From Streptomyces sp. HUAS MG91 (GTDB lineage Bacteria; Actinomycetota; Actinomycetes; Streptomycetales; Streptomycetaceae), in assembly GCF_040529335.1 (NCBI RefSeq), contig NZ_CP159534.1, positions 4,650,001 to 4,714,000 of the forward strand: DNA of 64,000 nt, written 5' to 3'. Below the pieces are notes generated by a model. It did no database searches and had not been told where the DNA came from. It worked only from the letters and a program-made list of their open reading frames with translations. Each line of letters starts with the position of its first letter. Position 1 is the first letter of the stretch. The translations under genes and the position numbers were made by a program. Shown here piece after piece: positions 25,155 to 33,654 of this stretch.

Positions 25155-25189
25155 GCCATCCCACCCGCAGCAATCAGGAGTCACCCAGC

Positions 25190-25465
25190 ATGAGCGTCAA
25201 CGTCCGCATCCCCACCATCCTCCGCACCTACACCGGCGGTCGGGCCGAGGTCAGCGCCGAGGGCGCCACGCTCGCCGACGTCATCGCCGACCTGGAGAAG
25301 AACCACACCGGGATCGCCGCCCGCGTCCTCGACGACCAGGGCAAGCTGCGCCGGTTCGTCAACGTGTACGTGAACGACGACGACGTCCGCTTCGAGCAGG
25401 GCCTGGAGACCGCCACGCCCGACGGCGCCGGCGTCTCGATCATTCCTGCCGTCGCCGGCGGCTGA
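25190..25465 (+). CDS. metO: MetO: ubiquitin-like sulfur-carrier protein (MoaD/ThiS/CysO type)
   Basis: The 91-residue beta-grasp protein ends in the di-glycine tail '...VSIIPAVAGG'. It has 'VRIPTILRTYTGG', 'GATLADVIADLEKNHTGIAARVLDDQGKLRRFVNVYVNDDDVRF', like CysO of Mycobacterium. The terminal Gly is adenylated by a MoeZ-type enzyme and turned into a thiocarboxylate that donates sulfur. Lying 35 bp after metM behind a GGAG site, it is the expected sulfur donor for MetM. CysO-like carriers can also feed sulfur into natural products, so it may serve more than one enzyme. A terminator follows directly. Confidence 0.88.
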   Translation: MSVNVRIPTILRTYTGGRAEVSAEGATLADVIADLEKNHTGIAARVLDDQGKLRRFVNVYVNDDDVRFEQGLETATPDGAGVSIIPAVAGG

Positions 25466-25492
25466 CACCCCCGGTCACACCCTGAGTCACCC

Positions 25493-25531
25493 GAATTGCC
25501 CCCTCCGCGAGGAAAGCGGAGGGGGCAATTC
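25493..25531. terminator. Strong terminator after metO
   Basis: A perfect 16-bp stem with a 7-base loop (gaattgccccctccgc ... gcggagggggcaattc) lies 27 bp after the metO stop. It ends the metM-metO transcript. Confidence 0.9.
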
Positions 25532-25896
25532 TGCATGGTTGAGCGCGGTACAGTTGGGGAAGCTGGTTCGATTCCGAACGTGGTGCATGACGGGCGCATA
25601 TGAGTTCACGCCCGAAGCGCGACAAGAAGCAGCCAATGTGTGCCGCCCATTCGGGCCTTTTATGGCTTTTGTGTAGCCCGACTTGCCCTGAGATACCTCC
25701 AGTTGGCCCGTTTTCCGCGATCACGCGTGCCCAGAATTCTCGTCCGACTGACCTGTTGCAGACGGCAGTTGGGCAGATACATTCAGCCGCGGTCGACGCG
25801 TTCCGGCGCACACCCCCAAACCCTTTGGGGCGTGAGGTCTGACCCGGGTCCGCGAAGTGCGGACTCGCGCAAGGGCCAGTAATAGGGGAGTTAGGC
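25532..25896 (+). other. 365-bp non-coding leader region of the cold-shock gene
   Basis: No convincing gene is present; short open frames here have poor codon usage. The stretch is less GC-rich than its surroundings. It contains a hairpin gtccgc-gaagt-gcggac at 25848-25864, which ends 32 bp before the csp ATG, and a cccc-aaaccctt-tgggg hairpin near 25813. A long structured leader is typical of cold-shock mRNAs and may control translation with temperature. Confidence 0.5.
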
Positions 25897-26103
25897 ATGG
25901 CTCAGGGCACCGTCAAGTGGTTCAACGCGGAGAAGGGGTACGGCTTCATCGCGGTCGACGGTGGTGCGGATGTTTTCGTCCACTACAGCGCGATTCAGAT
26001 GGACGGCTACCGCACCCTCGAAGAGGGTCAGCGAGTGGAATTCGAGATCTCGCAGGGCCAGAAGGGGCCGCAGGCCGACATGGTCCGCCTGGCCGCCGGC
26101 TGA
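25897..26103 (+). CDS. Cold-shock protein (CspA/ScoF family)
   Basis: The 68-residue single cold-shock domain has RNP1 'KGYGFIAV' and RNP2 'DVFVHYSAI' plus '[18 protein letters not shown]' at the start. It binds single-stranded RNA/DNA and acts as an RNA chaperone. The ATG at 25897 follows a GGGGAG sequence. It is transcribed alone, with its own long leader and a terminator at 26145-26183. Confidence 0.95.
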   Translation: MAQGTVKWFNAEKGYGFIAVDGGADVFVHYSAIQMDGYRTLEEGQRVEFEISQGQKGPQADMVRLAAG

Positions 26104-26144
26104 GCGATCGACCGACTGCAGCACACAAGCTTCGTACGGTCCAT

Positions 26145-26183
26145 GAGGGGCCCGTCACCCGGTTCGCCGGGGGCGGGCCCTTC
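26145..26183. terminator. Terminator after cold-shock gene
   Basis: gaggggcccg at 26145-26154 pairs with cgggcccttc at 26174-26183 (one G-T pair) to form a 10-bp stem, 42 bp beyond the csp stop codon. Confidence 0.7.
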
Positions 26184-26231
26184 GTGCTGCCGTGCGCGGG
26201 GCGCGCACCACGGCTCGATCTGTGATAGCCG

Positions 26232-26258
26232 CTTGCACTCGCATGGGTCGAGTGCTAA
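26232..26258. promoter_or_regulatory. CIRCE element 1 upstream of groEL2
   Basis: cttgcactc-N9-gagtgctaa matches CIRCE (TTAGCACTC-N9-GAGTGCTAA) with a perfect right half and two mismatches in the left half. The left half overlaps a TTGCAC that could be a -35 box. HrcA binding here would repress groEL2 until heat shock. Confidence 0.8.
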
Positions 26259-26267
26259 TCATTGGGC

Positions 26268-26294
26268 TTAGCACTCTCCAGGTGAGAGTGACAG
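26268..26294. promoter_or_regulatory. CIRCE element 2 upstream of groEL2
   Basis: ttagcactc-N9-gagtgacag has a perfect left half and a right half that keeps only gagtg. Together with element 1, whose centre is 36 bp upstream, it gives two degenerate CIRCE dyads in tandem. The inner halves of the pair also form a perfect everted repeat, gagtgctaa-N9-ttagcactc. The rest of 26104-26422 contains no gene. Confidence 0.75.
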
Positions 26295-26314
26295 AACTTG
26301 GATCGGGTCGGTGA

Positions 26315-28048
<1,734 letters not shown>

Positions 28049-28084
28049 TCGACCTCTGGTTGATCGACCGTCCAGCAGTACGCA

Positions 28085-28128
28085 CCGAGGGCGGCACCTT
28101 CTCTTCACGGAGAGGGTGCCGCCCTCGG
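28085..28128. terminator. Terminator of groEL2
   Basis: ccgagggcggcacc (28085-28098) pairs perfectly with ggtgccgccctcgg (28115-28128). The inner ttctc/gagag adds more pairs. It lies 36 bp after the groEL2 stop and just after the yoeB stop on the other strand, so it may serve both. Confidence 0.85.
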
Positions 28129-28133
28129 GCGTT

Positions 28134-28397
28134 TCAGCGTTCGTAGTGGTACCGGCAGGCCGCGACGCGGATCTCGTCCTGCTCGACCTTGTAGATCAGT
28201 CGGTGCTCATCGGTGATGCGACGGGACCAGTAGCCGTGGAAGCCGTGCCTCAGGGGTTCGGGCTTGCCGATGCCTTCGTCGGGGCCGTTGCGGGCGATGT
28301 CCTGGAGGAGGGTGTTGATGCGCTTCAGTATCTTGCGGTCCTGCTCCTGCCACCGGACGTAGTCGGCCCAGGCCTTCTCCTGCCAGACGAGCTTCAA
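28134..28397 (-). CDS. yoeB: YoeB-type toxin, ribosome-dependent mRNA interferase
   Basis: The 87-residue RelE-superfamily toxin matches YoeB along its length: 'KLVWQEKAWADYVRWQEQDRKILKRINTLL', 'GKPEPLRHGFHGYWSRRITDEHRLIYKV' and the C-terminal catalytic 'CRYHYER'. The key Glu (in GKPEPL), Arg (in WSRRIT), His and Tyr (RYHY) are all present, so it should be active. It starts at TTG 28397, which overlaps the antitoxin stop as TTGA, so toxin translation depends on the antitoxin. Confidence 0.93.
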   Translation of the reverse strand: MKLVWQEKAWADYVRWQEQDRKILKRINTLLQDIARNGPDEGIGKPEPLRHGFHGYWSRRITDEHRLIYKVEQDEIRVAACRYHYER

Positions 28398-28645
28398 TCG
28401 AGCAGCTCCCTGACCGTACCGCCGCCGTTCTCCAGGTCTTCGATGGCGGCCAGGATGCGCCGCGCGTTCTCCGGGCTGCGCAGCAGGTACGCCGTCTCCT
28501 TGAGGGACTCGTACTCGTCGAGCGCCACGATCACGACCGGCTCGCGGCCCGCGCGGGTCACTATGACTTCCTCGCGGTCGTCGACGACCGCGTTGAGCGT
28601 CTCCGCGTACTTCGCCCGGGACTCCGTGTAGGTCATGGTGCGCAT
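28394..28645 (-). CDS. yefM: YefM-type antitoxin (Phd/YefM family)
   Basis: The 83-residue antitoxin starts 'MRTMTYTESRAKYAETLNAVVDDREEVIVTRAG' (DNA-binding Phd/YefM fold) and ends with a toxin-binding helix 'NARRILAAIEDLENGGGTVRELLD'. The ATG at 28645 has GGAGG 6 bases upstream; an upstream in-frame start at 28660 is less likely. It neutralises YoeB and represses the operon through GTAC-rich sites just upstream. Confidence 0.92.
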   Translation of the reverse strand: MRTMTYTESRAKYAETLNAVVDDREEVIVTRAGREPVVIVALDEYESLKETAYLLRSPENARRILAAIEDLENGGGTVRELLD

Positions 28646-28663
28646 CGTGGCCTCCTCCACAGC

Positions 28664-28697
28664 TGTACAGAACTATGTACGTACAGGAAACTGTACC
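28664..28697. promoter_or_regulatory. YefM-YoeB operator region (TGTACA-type sites)
   Basis: tgtaca at 28664-28669, the palindrome tgtacgtaca at 28676-28685 and ctgtacc at 28691-28697 lie directly upstream of yefM. E. coli YefM-YoeB binds palindromes with a TGTACA core, so these are likely autoregulatory sites. Confidence 0.7.
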
Positions 28698-28758
28698 CAT
28701 GGAGGGGAGGGCACGACAAATCTCATGTCCCGGGCTTCGGCTCAGGGGCGGCGTCCTG

Positions 28759-29046
28759 TCAGGACGTGCCCTCTTCATAGCTGTCCCAGGCCTCCCGGCC
28801 CGCCTTCGTCGCCGTCTGGGCGGCGGTCTGGGCCTGGCGCAGGGCCCGGGAGGCCAGTTCGGTGGGCGGTACCTCCCAGCTGCCGGTCCAGTTGCGGCCC
28901 GCGCGGGCCAGTTCGTAGACCAGGACGCCGACGCCCGCCGCGGCGACGAGCATGCCGACGGCGGTCAGGCCCGCGCCGACGGAGAGCCGCCGCTGGTCGG
29001 GGCGGAACTCGGTCCAGGAGATCTTGGAAAACGTGCTGTCAGCCAT
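28759..29046 (-). CDS. Small single-pass membrane protein
   Basis: The 95-residue protein has one transmembrane helix ('VGAGLTAVGMLVAAAGVGVLVYELA', about 23-47) and a polar C-terminal tail ('TELASRALRQAQTAAQTATKAGREAWDSYEEGTS') that is helical and Ala/Gln-rich. I recognise no family. It starts at ATG 29046, 71 bp after the MFS exporter stop on the same strand. The gap contains a small gcgcg-rich hairpin, so co-transcription is uncertain. Confidence 0.7.
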   Translation of the reverse strand: MADSTFSKISWTEFRPDQRRLSVGAGLTAVGMLVAAAGVGVLVYELARAGRNWTGSWEVPPTELASRALRQAQTAAQTATKAGREAWDSYEEGTS

Positions 29047-29117
29047 GGGGCCAGGATGCGGCGAAGCGCGCGGGGCCGCATGTCGAGCGGCCCCGCGCGC
29101 TGCGCGTCTCGCGAGGG

Positions 29118-30566
29118 TCAGACCAGCTCTTCGGCCGGGGCCTCCTCGACGCTGTGGGAGTCGGTGAGGCTGGCGGCGCCGACGGCGGCGATCACGCCGA
29201 CCACGACGGCGAGCACGGCGTAGGTGATCCGCTCGCCGTGGAAGAAGGAGGCGACGAGGTCGCTGCTCCACACGCCGGTGGGCAGGGTGGTGGTGACCAG
29301 CGCGGCGATCAGCGTGCCGACCATGGCGGTGCCGACGCTGGAGCCGACCTCCTGGGCGGTGTCGTTGAGGGCGGCGCCGATCGAGGTGCGGTTGGCGGGC
29401 ATCGCGTCGACGAGGGCGACGGCGCAGATCGTCATGACGGTGCGCAGTCCTACGGTCATGAGGACCATGCAGATCGCGATGACGGCGTAGCCGTGCTCGA
29501 CGCCCCAGGACAGACCGGCCAGGGAACCGGCCAGGCAGGCCGCGCCGACCAGGCAGGCGACGCGGTGGCCGAAGCGGCGGCCGAGCCATTCGGACAGCGG
29601 TGTCGCGACGAGCATGGTGACGATGATCGGCAGGTTGGCGAGGCCGGCCCGCACCGGGCTCCACCCGTAGGCGTACTGGAAGTGCAGGATCAGCCCGAAC
29701 ATCACGCTGGCCATCGCGATCGAGGTGCCGATCTGGGCGAGGGCGGCGCCGCGCACGGTGCCGTTGCGGAACAGGCTCAGGTCGAGCATCGGGGCCTTGC
29801 TGGTGCGCTCGCGGACGACGAAGGCGATGGCGGCCAGGACGGCTCCGGCGATCGAGGCGAGGGTGGCCGCGGAGAGCCAGCCGTGCTCGACGCCGCTGGT
29901 CAGCGAGTAGCAGGCGAGGCCGATGGTGGCGACGCTCAGGACGGCGCCCGGCACGTCGAGGCGGTCCTTGGTCAGGTCCTCGGGCCGGTCGGCCGGGACG
30001 CCGAGCCGGACGCCGATGCAGGCGAGCACGGCGATCGGCGCGTTCACGACGAGCAGCCACTCCCAGCGGACGTGGGCCAGGGCGGTGCCGCCGAGCAGCG
30101 GGCCGAGGACGAAGCCGGACATGCCGACGACGATCATCACGGTCATGGCGCGCATGCGCAGCGCCTTGTCCTCGAAGAGCCGGAAGACCAGCGAGTTCGT
30201 GATCGGCGCCATCGCGGCGGCGGCCACGCCGAGCGCGGCGCGCAGGGCGATCAGCTGGCCGGCGGTGGTGACCCAGACGACGCACAGGCTGAGCGCGCCG
30301 AACACGGCGAGCCCGACCAGCAGCACTCTGCGGCGGCCGAGCCGGTCGGCCATCGAGCCCGCGGTGAGCAGCAGGCCGCCGAAGGTCAGGGAGTAGGCGC
30401 CGGTGACCCATTGCAGCGCGGTGGTGCCGCTGCCGAGGTCCCGGCCGATGGTGGGCAGCGCGATCGACAGCAGCGTGTTGTCGACCATCTCGACGAAGAA
30501 CGCCAGGCAGAGCGCTGCCAGGGGGATCCACGCCGCGCGCAGCGACGTATAGGTGCGAGTAGTCAT
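29118..30566 (-). CDS. MFS drug exporter, DHA2/EmrB (14-TM) family
   Basis: The 482-residue protein has about 14 hydrophobic helices. Family motifs are 'FVEMVDNTLLSIALPTIGRDLGSGTTALQWVTGAYSLTFGGLLLTAGSMADRLGRRRVLLVG' (motifs D1 and A) and 'FVLGPLLGG' (motif C of drug antiporters). It should export a toxic compound in exchange for protons. The ATG at 30566 has AAAGGA upstream. It is divergent from a TetR gene across two operator-like palindromes, a standard regulator-exporter pair. The ligand is unknown. Confidence 0.9.
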   Translation of the reverse strand: MTTRTYTSLRAAWIPLAALCLAFFVEMVDNTLLSIALPTIGRDLGSGTTALQWVTGAYSLTFGGLLLTAGSMADRLGRRRVLLVGLAVFGALSLCVVWVTTAGQLIALRAALGVAAAAMAPITNSLVFRLFEDKALRMRAMTVMIVVGMSGFVLGPLLGGTALAHVRWEWLLVVNAPIAVLACIGVRLGVPADRPEDLTKDRLDVPGAVLSVATIGLACYSLTSGVEHGWLSAATLASIAGAVLAAIAFVVRERTSKAPMLDLSLFRNGTVRGAALAQIGTSIAMASVMFGLILHFQYAYGWSPVRAGLANLPIIVTMLVATPLSEWLGRRFGHRVACLVGAACLAGSLAGLSWGVEHGYAVIAICMVLMTVGLRTVMTICAVALVDAMPANRTSIGAALNDTAQEVGSSVGTAMVGTLIAALVTTTLPTGVWSSDLVASFFHGERITYAVLAVVVGVIAAVGAASLTDSHSVEEAPAEELV

Positions 30567-30630
30567 GGCAGCGGTCCTTTCTGTCCGTTTCCGAATGAGT
30601 TTCCGTGCAGACATCGAACGCCGATCGGTC

Positions 30631-30672
30631 ATCGAACCACGTTCGATAAGTTACGATAGAACAGCGTTCGAT
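30631..30672. promoter_or_regulatory. Paired operators for the TetR regulator
   Basis: Two palindromes lie between the divergent exporter and tetR: atcgaac-cac-gttcgat (30631-30647, perfect) and atagaac-agc-gttcgat (30656-30672, one mismatch), centres 25 bp apart. A further half-site, atcgaac, lies at 30613-30619. The arrangement fits a TetR dimer pair blocking both promoters. Confidence 0.75.
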
Positions 30673-30711
30673 GGAATGCAAAACCGAAGGTGGAAGTGAG
30701 GAGCAGACGCC

Positions 30712-31416
30712 ATGCCGCGCACGCAGAACCGCGCCGCCGCCGGGGGACGCCGACGGGCGTCGCACTCGATGGAGTCCGTGCTGACCGAGGCGGTGGCACT
30801 GCTCGACGAGGCGGGTCCGTCCGCGCTGACGTTCCGGGCGCTCGCGCAGCGTCTGGGCGGCGGGGTCGCCAGCATCTACTGGTATGTGGCGAGCAAGGAC
30901 GAGCTGCTGGACCGCGCGACCGACCATGTGATCGGCATGGTCCTCGCCGACATCGAGGCGCTGCCGGAGCAGGACGACCCGATCGACGCGCTGCGCGCGA
31001 TGGCGCTGACGCTGTTCGACGCGATCGTGGAGCGCCCCTGGCTGGGCAGCTACTTCATGCGCAACACCGACCTCCAGAACAACTCCCTGCGGCTGTGGGA
31101 GAAGCTGGGCCAGCAGTCGCTGCGCATGAACCTCACGCCCCGCCAGCGCTTCCATGCCGTCTCGGCGGTCACGGGCGTCGTCGTCGGTTCGGCCGTCGAC
31201 CTGGGTCAGGAGCCGCCCGCCGAGGTCCTCGACGGGGCCGTCAGCCGCGACGAGTTCCTGGGCCGCTTCGTCGCCACCTGGCGGGAGCTGGATCCGGCGG
31301 AGTTCCCGTTCGTGCACGAGATCGCCGACGAGTTCGAGGGCCACGACGACGTGGACCAGTTCCGCTCCGCGCTGGATCTGACGCTGGCGGGCCTGCGGTT
31401 GCAGGCCGGGGGCTGA
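30712..31416 (+). CDS. TetR/AcrR-family repressor of the adjacent exporter
   Basis: The 234-residue protein has the N-terminal helix-turn-helix 'SALTFRALAQRLGGGVASIYWYVASKDELLDRATDHV' (about 35-72), a TetR signature, and a C-terminal ligand domain of the TetR_C_1 type. 'HSMESVLTEAVALLDEAG' opens the domain. It most likely represses itself and the divergent MFS gene and is released by the exported compound. Confidence 0.9.
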   Translation: MPRTQNRAAAGGRRRASHSMESVLTEAVALLDEAGPSALTFRALAQRLGGGVASIYWYVASKDELLDRATDHVIGMVLADIEALPEQDDPIDALRAMALTLFDAIVERPWLGSYFMRNTDLQNNSLRLWEKLGQQSLRMNLTPRQRFHAVSAVTGVVVGSAVDLGQEPPAEVLDGAVSRDEFLGRFVATWRELDPAEFPFVHEIADEFEGHDDVDQFRSALDLTLAGLRLQAGG

Positions 31417-31425
31417 GCGGGCGGC

Positions 31426-32238
31426 TCAGCCGAGGAAGACTCCGGAGAGTTCTGTGACGGGCTCGGTGGGGGCGGGGGCCTTCGCCGTGACCGGCTTTCC
31501 GTGGGCCGTCAGGTTCAGGGTGACCGTCATGCGGACGCCGGCCAGGTTCATGTCCGTGCGGGTGCGGGTGACGCGGCCCTCGGTGTCGATCCAGGCGTCG
31601 GCGAAGACCGGCAGGTCGTCGCCCACGAGTTTCCTCGTCTCGTCCATCTTGGCGCGGACGTCGGAGGCCATGCGGCGGGTGAGGGCGGCGTGGGCGAGCG
31701 TGCCCCGGTAGTGCGTGGCGCGGATCCCGCCGACGGTCTCCGTGCCGACCTCGGTCACCTCGCGCATCGCGGAGACCTGCTGGAGCACGTACTCGGGGTC
31801 GTTGACCGGGGCGCGCAGCGCGTAGTGGGACTCGGTCCGCTCGCGCGGCATCGTCGCCCAGGTGCCCTTCTCCAGCTGCGGCATGCCGGAGACGTGCACC
31901 TTGCCGCCGGTGAATATCTCGTCGACCTCGTTCTGGCCGGGCTTGTCGACCATGTGCACCTTCAGCGTGCCCCGGTCGGCTGCCAGGTCGAAGCCGCCGG
32001 TCACGTCGATCTCGTACCGGCCGCTCGGGCCGGCGTCGATCACGATCTTCTGGTCGGTGTGCGCCGAGCTCGCGCGGACGGCCGCGACCGCCTTGCGCAC
32101 GGCGGCGGCGGGGTCGGCCGTCGCGCTTTTGTCCGGCTCCTTGTCCTTGTCGGTCGTCCACTCCGGTTCGGACGAGCAGCCCGCGCACAGCAGCGCGGCG
32201 GCCGCGACGGCAGCGGTCAGGGACAGAGCGGTGCGCAT
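31426..32238 (-). CDS. LppX/LprAFG-like lipoprotein
   Basis: The 270-residue protein has a lipobox 'LLCAGC' (Cys about 21), a charged linker and a domain resembling the LppX/LprF antiparallel half-barrel family ('SSAHTDQKIVIDAGPSGRYEIDVTGGFDLAADRGTLKVHMV', 'VGTETVGGIRATHYRGTLAHAA', 'AWIDTEGRVTRTRTDMNLAG'). Mycobacterial relatives bind lipids or lipoglycans at the outer face of the membrane. Here the ligand is unknown. It converges with tetR with a 9-bp gap. Confidence 0.78.
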   Translation of the reverse strand: MRTALSLTAAVAAAALLCAGCSSEPEWTTDKDKEPDKSATADPAAAVRKAVAAVRASSAHTDQKIVIDAGPSGRYEIDVTGGFDLAADRGTLKVHMVDKPGQNEVDEIFTGGKVHVSGMPQLEKGTWATMPRERTESHYALRAPVNDPEYVLQQVSAMREVTEVGTETVGGIRATHYRGTLAHAALTRRMASDVRAKMDETRKLVGDDLPVFADAWIDTEGRVTRTRTDMNLAGVRMTVTLNLTAHGKPVTAKAPAPTEPVTELSGVFLG

Positions 32239-32260
32239 GGCGCGGGGCCTCCGGCGGTTC

Positions 32261-33208
32261 TCAGGTGGCCGAAGGGTGTGCGCGGCCTGTGTGGGTGTGG
32301 TGAGCGAGAACCGTATCGCGGGGGTCGTACGGGATCCGGCTCCGGGGCGGGGTTCCCGGGGTCTCCGCGCGCATCGCCGTACGGATCTGTGCCGCCCGCG
32401 CGTGGACGGCCTCGGCGGTGAGGGCGGGCGGGGGCGCGGGGTGCGCCGGTGGGTGGCTCGTGCCCCGGCACATGCCGCAACGGCCCGCCCTGATGTCCTC
32501 CGGGCGGCCCGGGTCCCCGCAGGTCGCGCACTCCACCACGCGCAGCGGCGGGCGCGGTGCCGGTTCCGGTGGCAGTTTCGCGATCAGGCGGCTGCGGACC
32601 AGTGCCGCCGGGCTGTGGACCGGCGTCGGCAGGCCCGTCGTCAGCGCGTGCACGACCGCCGACTCGTCGGCGCCCCTCTCGAACCAGGCCTCCGTCAGCG
32701 GGCCCAGCTCCGTGCACTCCTTCGCCGACAGCGCCAGCACCGGCGCCGTCCGGCCCAGCGCCGCCAGGAGGATGTACGCGCGGTTCCGGGTCGGTCCTGG
32801 TTGCCGTGGTGTCTCTTCCTCCGGCACGTCGCCCCGCAGGAACTTCGTCCACCACGCGTCGTCCCGCGCCGTCCGCGAGAACCACGTCCGTGTCACCCAG
32901 CGCGCGCTCCCCGAGCCCACCACGTGTTCCCGGCCGCGCCGCAGGTGGCCCGCCGCCTGGAGGTTGTTCAGCGCCGTACGCATGGCCTGCTGGCCGTACG
33001 GGAGACAGGACGCGAGCAGCTTCACCGAGATGTCCGCGCCGTCGTGCAGCCGGTCGATGAATCCCGCGATGTGCGCTTCGCGGGGCGGGAGATGGGCGAA
33101 GTCGGCGTTCGTGCGCGGGGCTTGGTCCGGTGCCGAGCGTTTGCCGTAGCCGGGGCTGGCGGCGGGATGCGCGGGCATGCGTGCGGCACTAAAGTAGGCG
33201 TCAGCCAT
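32261..33208 (-). CDS. Helix-turn-helix (MarR-like) protein with C-terminal zinc ribbon
   Basis: The 315-residue protein has a winged-helix-like N-terminal part ('FAHLPPREAHIAGFIDRLHDGADISVKLLASCLPYGQQAMRTALNNLQAAGHLRRGREHV', about 45-115). A middle helical region follows, then a Cys4 ribbon 'CATCGDPGRPEDIRAGRCGMC' near 250 and a Pro-rich disordered tail. It is probably a DNA-binding regulator typical of Streptomyces, with unknown targets. The ATG at 33208 is used. An inverted repeat upstream (33307-33359) may be its own operator. Confidence 0.72.
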   Translation of the reverse strand: MADAYFSAARMPAHPAASPGYGKRSAPDQAPRTNADFAHLPPREAHIAGFIDRLHDGADISVKLLASCLPYGQQAMRTALNNLQAAGHLRRGREHVVGSGSARWVTRTWFSRTARDDAWWTKFLRGDVPEEETPRQPGPTRNRAYILLAALGRTAPVLALSAKECTELGPLTEAWFERGADESAVVHALTTGLPTPVHSPAALVRSRLIAKLPPEPAPRPPLRVVECATCGDPGRPEDIRAGRCGMCRGTSHPPAHPAPPPALTAEAVHARAAQIRTAMRAETPGTPPRSRIPYDPRDTVLAHHTHTGRAHPSAT

Positions 33209-33306
33209 GGATCGACTCGCATTCGATCTCGATGGATAGGCCCTCGTTCGGTGTTGGCGCACCGGCGGGGGCCGTTCGTTGTTTCGGGCACGCTAAACGG
33301 TCGTCA

Positions 33307-33359
33307 CCCTGCGTGGCAAGTCGGACCCGGAAAGTCGCCGCTCGTGCCAACTCGCAGGG
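33307..33359. promoter_or_regulatory. Long-spaced inverted repeat upstream of the HTH/zinc-ribbon gene
   Basis: ccctgcg-tggca (33307-33318) is matched by tgcca-act-cgcaggg (33345-33359), separated by 26 bases, about 100 bp upstream of the ATG at 33208. It could be an operator or a structured leader; the evidence is only the symmetry. Confidence 0.35.
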
Positions 33360-33360
33360 T

Positions 33361-33387
33361 GGGAGGGTGGGTTGAGACCCACCTCCC
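33361..33387. terminator. Terminator after the WhiJ-like/DUF397 pair
   Basis: gggagggtgggt-tgag-acccacctccc forms a stem of about 11 bp (one bulged G), 52 bp beyond the DUF397 stop on the minus strand. Confidence 0.7.
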
Positions 33388-33438
33388 CATCCTTGAAAGC
33401 GCAGCTCGGAGCCCGGGGCTTGAGCTTCGGGCGGATCG

Positions 33439-33654
33439 TCAGCCGTTGCGGCGCAGGTCGTCGATGAACGCCGTCCAGGCTGCCGCCCGGAGCACGAGCT
33501 TCGGGCCGGAGGGGTTCTTGGAGTCGCGGACCGGGATCAGTTCCGGGTGGGCGTAGGAGACTTCGAGGCAGTTGTTGCCCTCGCCGCCGCTGTACGTGGA
33601 CTTGTGCCAGATGGCCGAGGTGAGGTCAGGCACGGGGCGGTTTGTGATCTTCAT
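33439..33654 (-). CDS. DUF397 protein
   Basis: The 71-residue protein has the DUF397 signature 'AIWHKSTYSGGEGNNCLEVSYA ... IPVRDSKNPSGPKLVLRAAAWTAFIDDLR'. DUF397 proteins occur in many copies in Streptomyces, almost always next to a WhiJ/Scr1-type helix-turn-helix gene. They are thought to antagonise that partner, as in toxin-antitoxin-like or developmental switches. The ATG lies inside the 3' end of the upstream gene (29-bp overlap), which couples the two. Confidence 0.92.
   Translation of the reverse strand: MKITNRPVPDLTSAIWHKSTYSGGEGNNCLEVSYAHPELIPVRDSKNPSGPKLVLRAAAWTAFIDDLRRNG

Noticed and set aside
25571..25600. T-arm-like sequence ggttcgattccgaac suggesting a tRNA
   Set aside because: The flanking bases do not form the 5-bp T stem, and no acceptor, D or anticodon arms fit around it on either strand.
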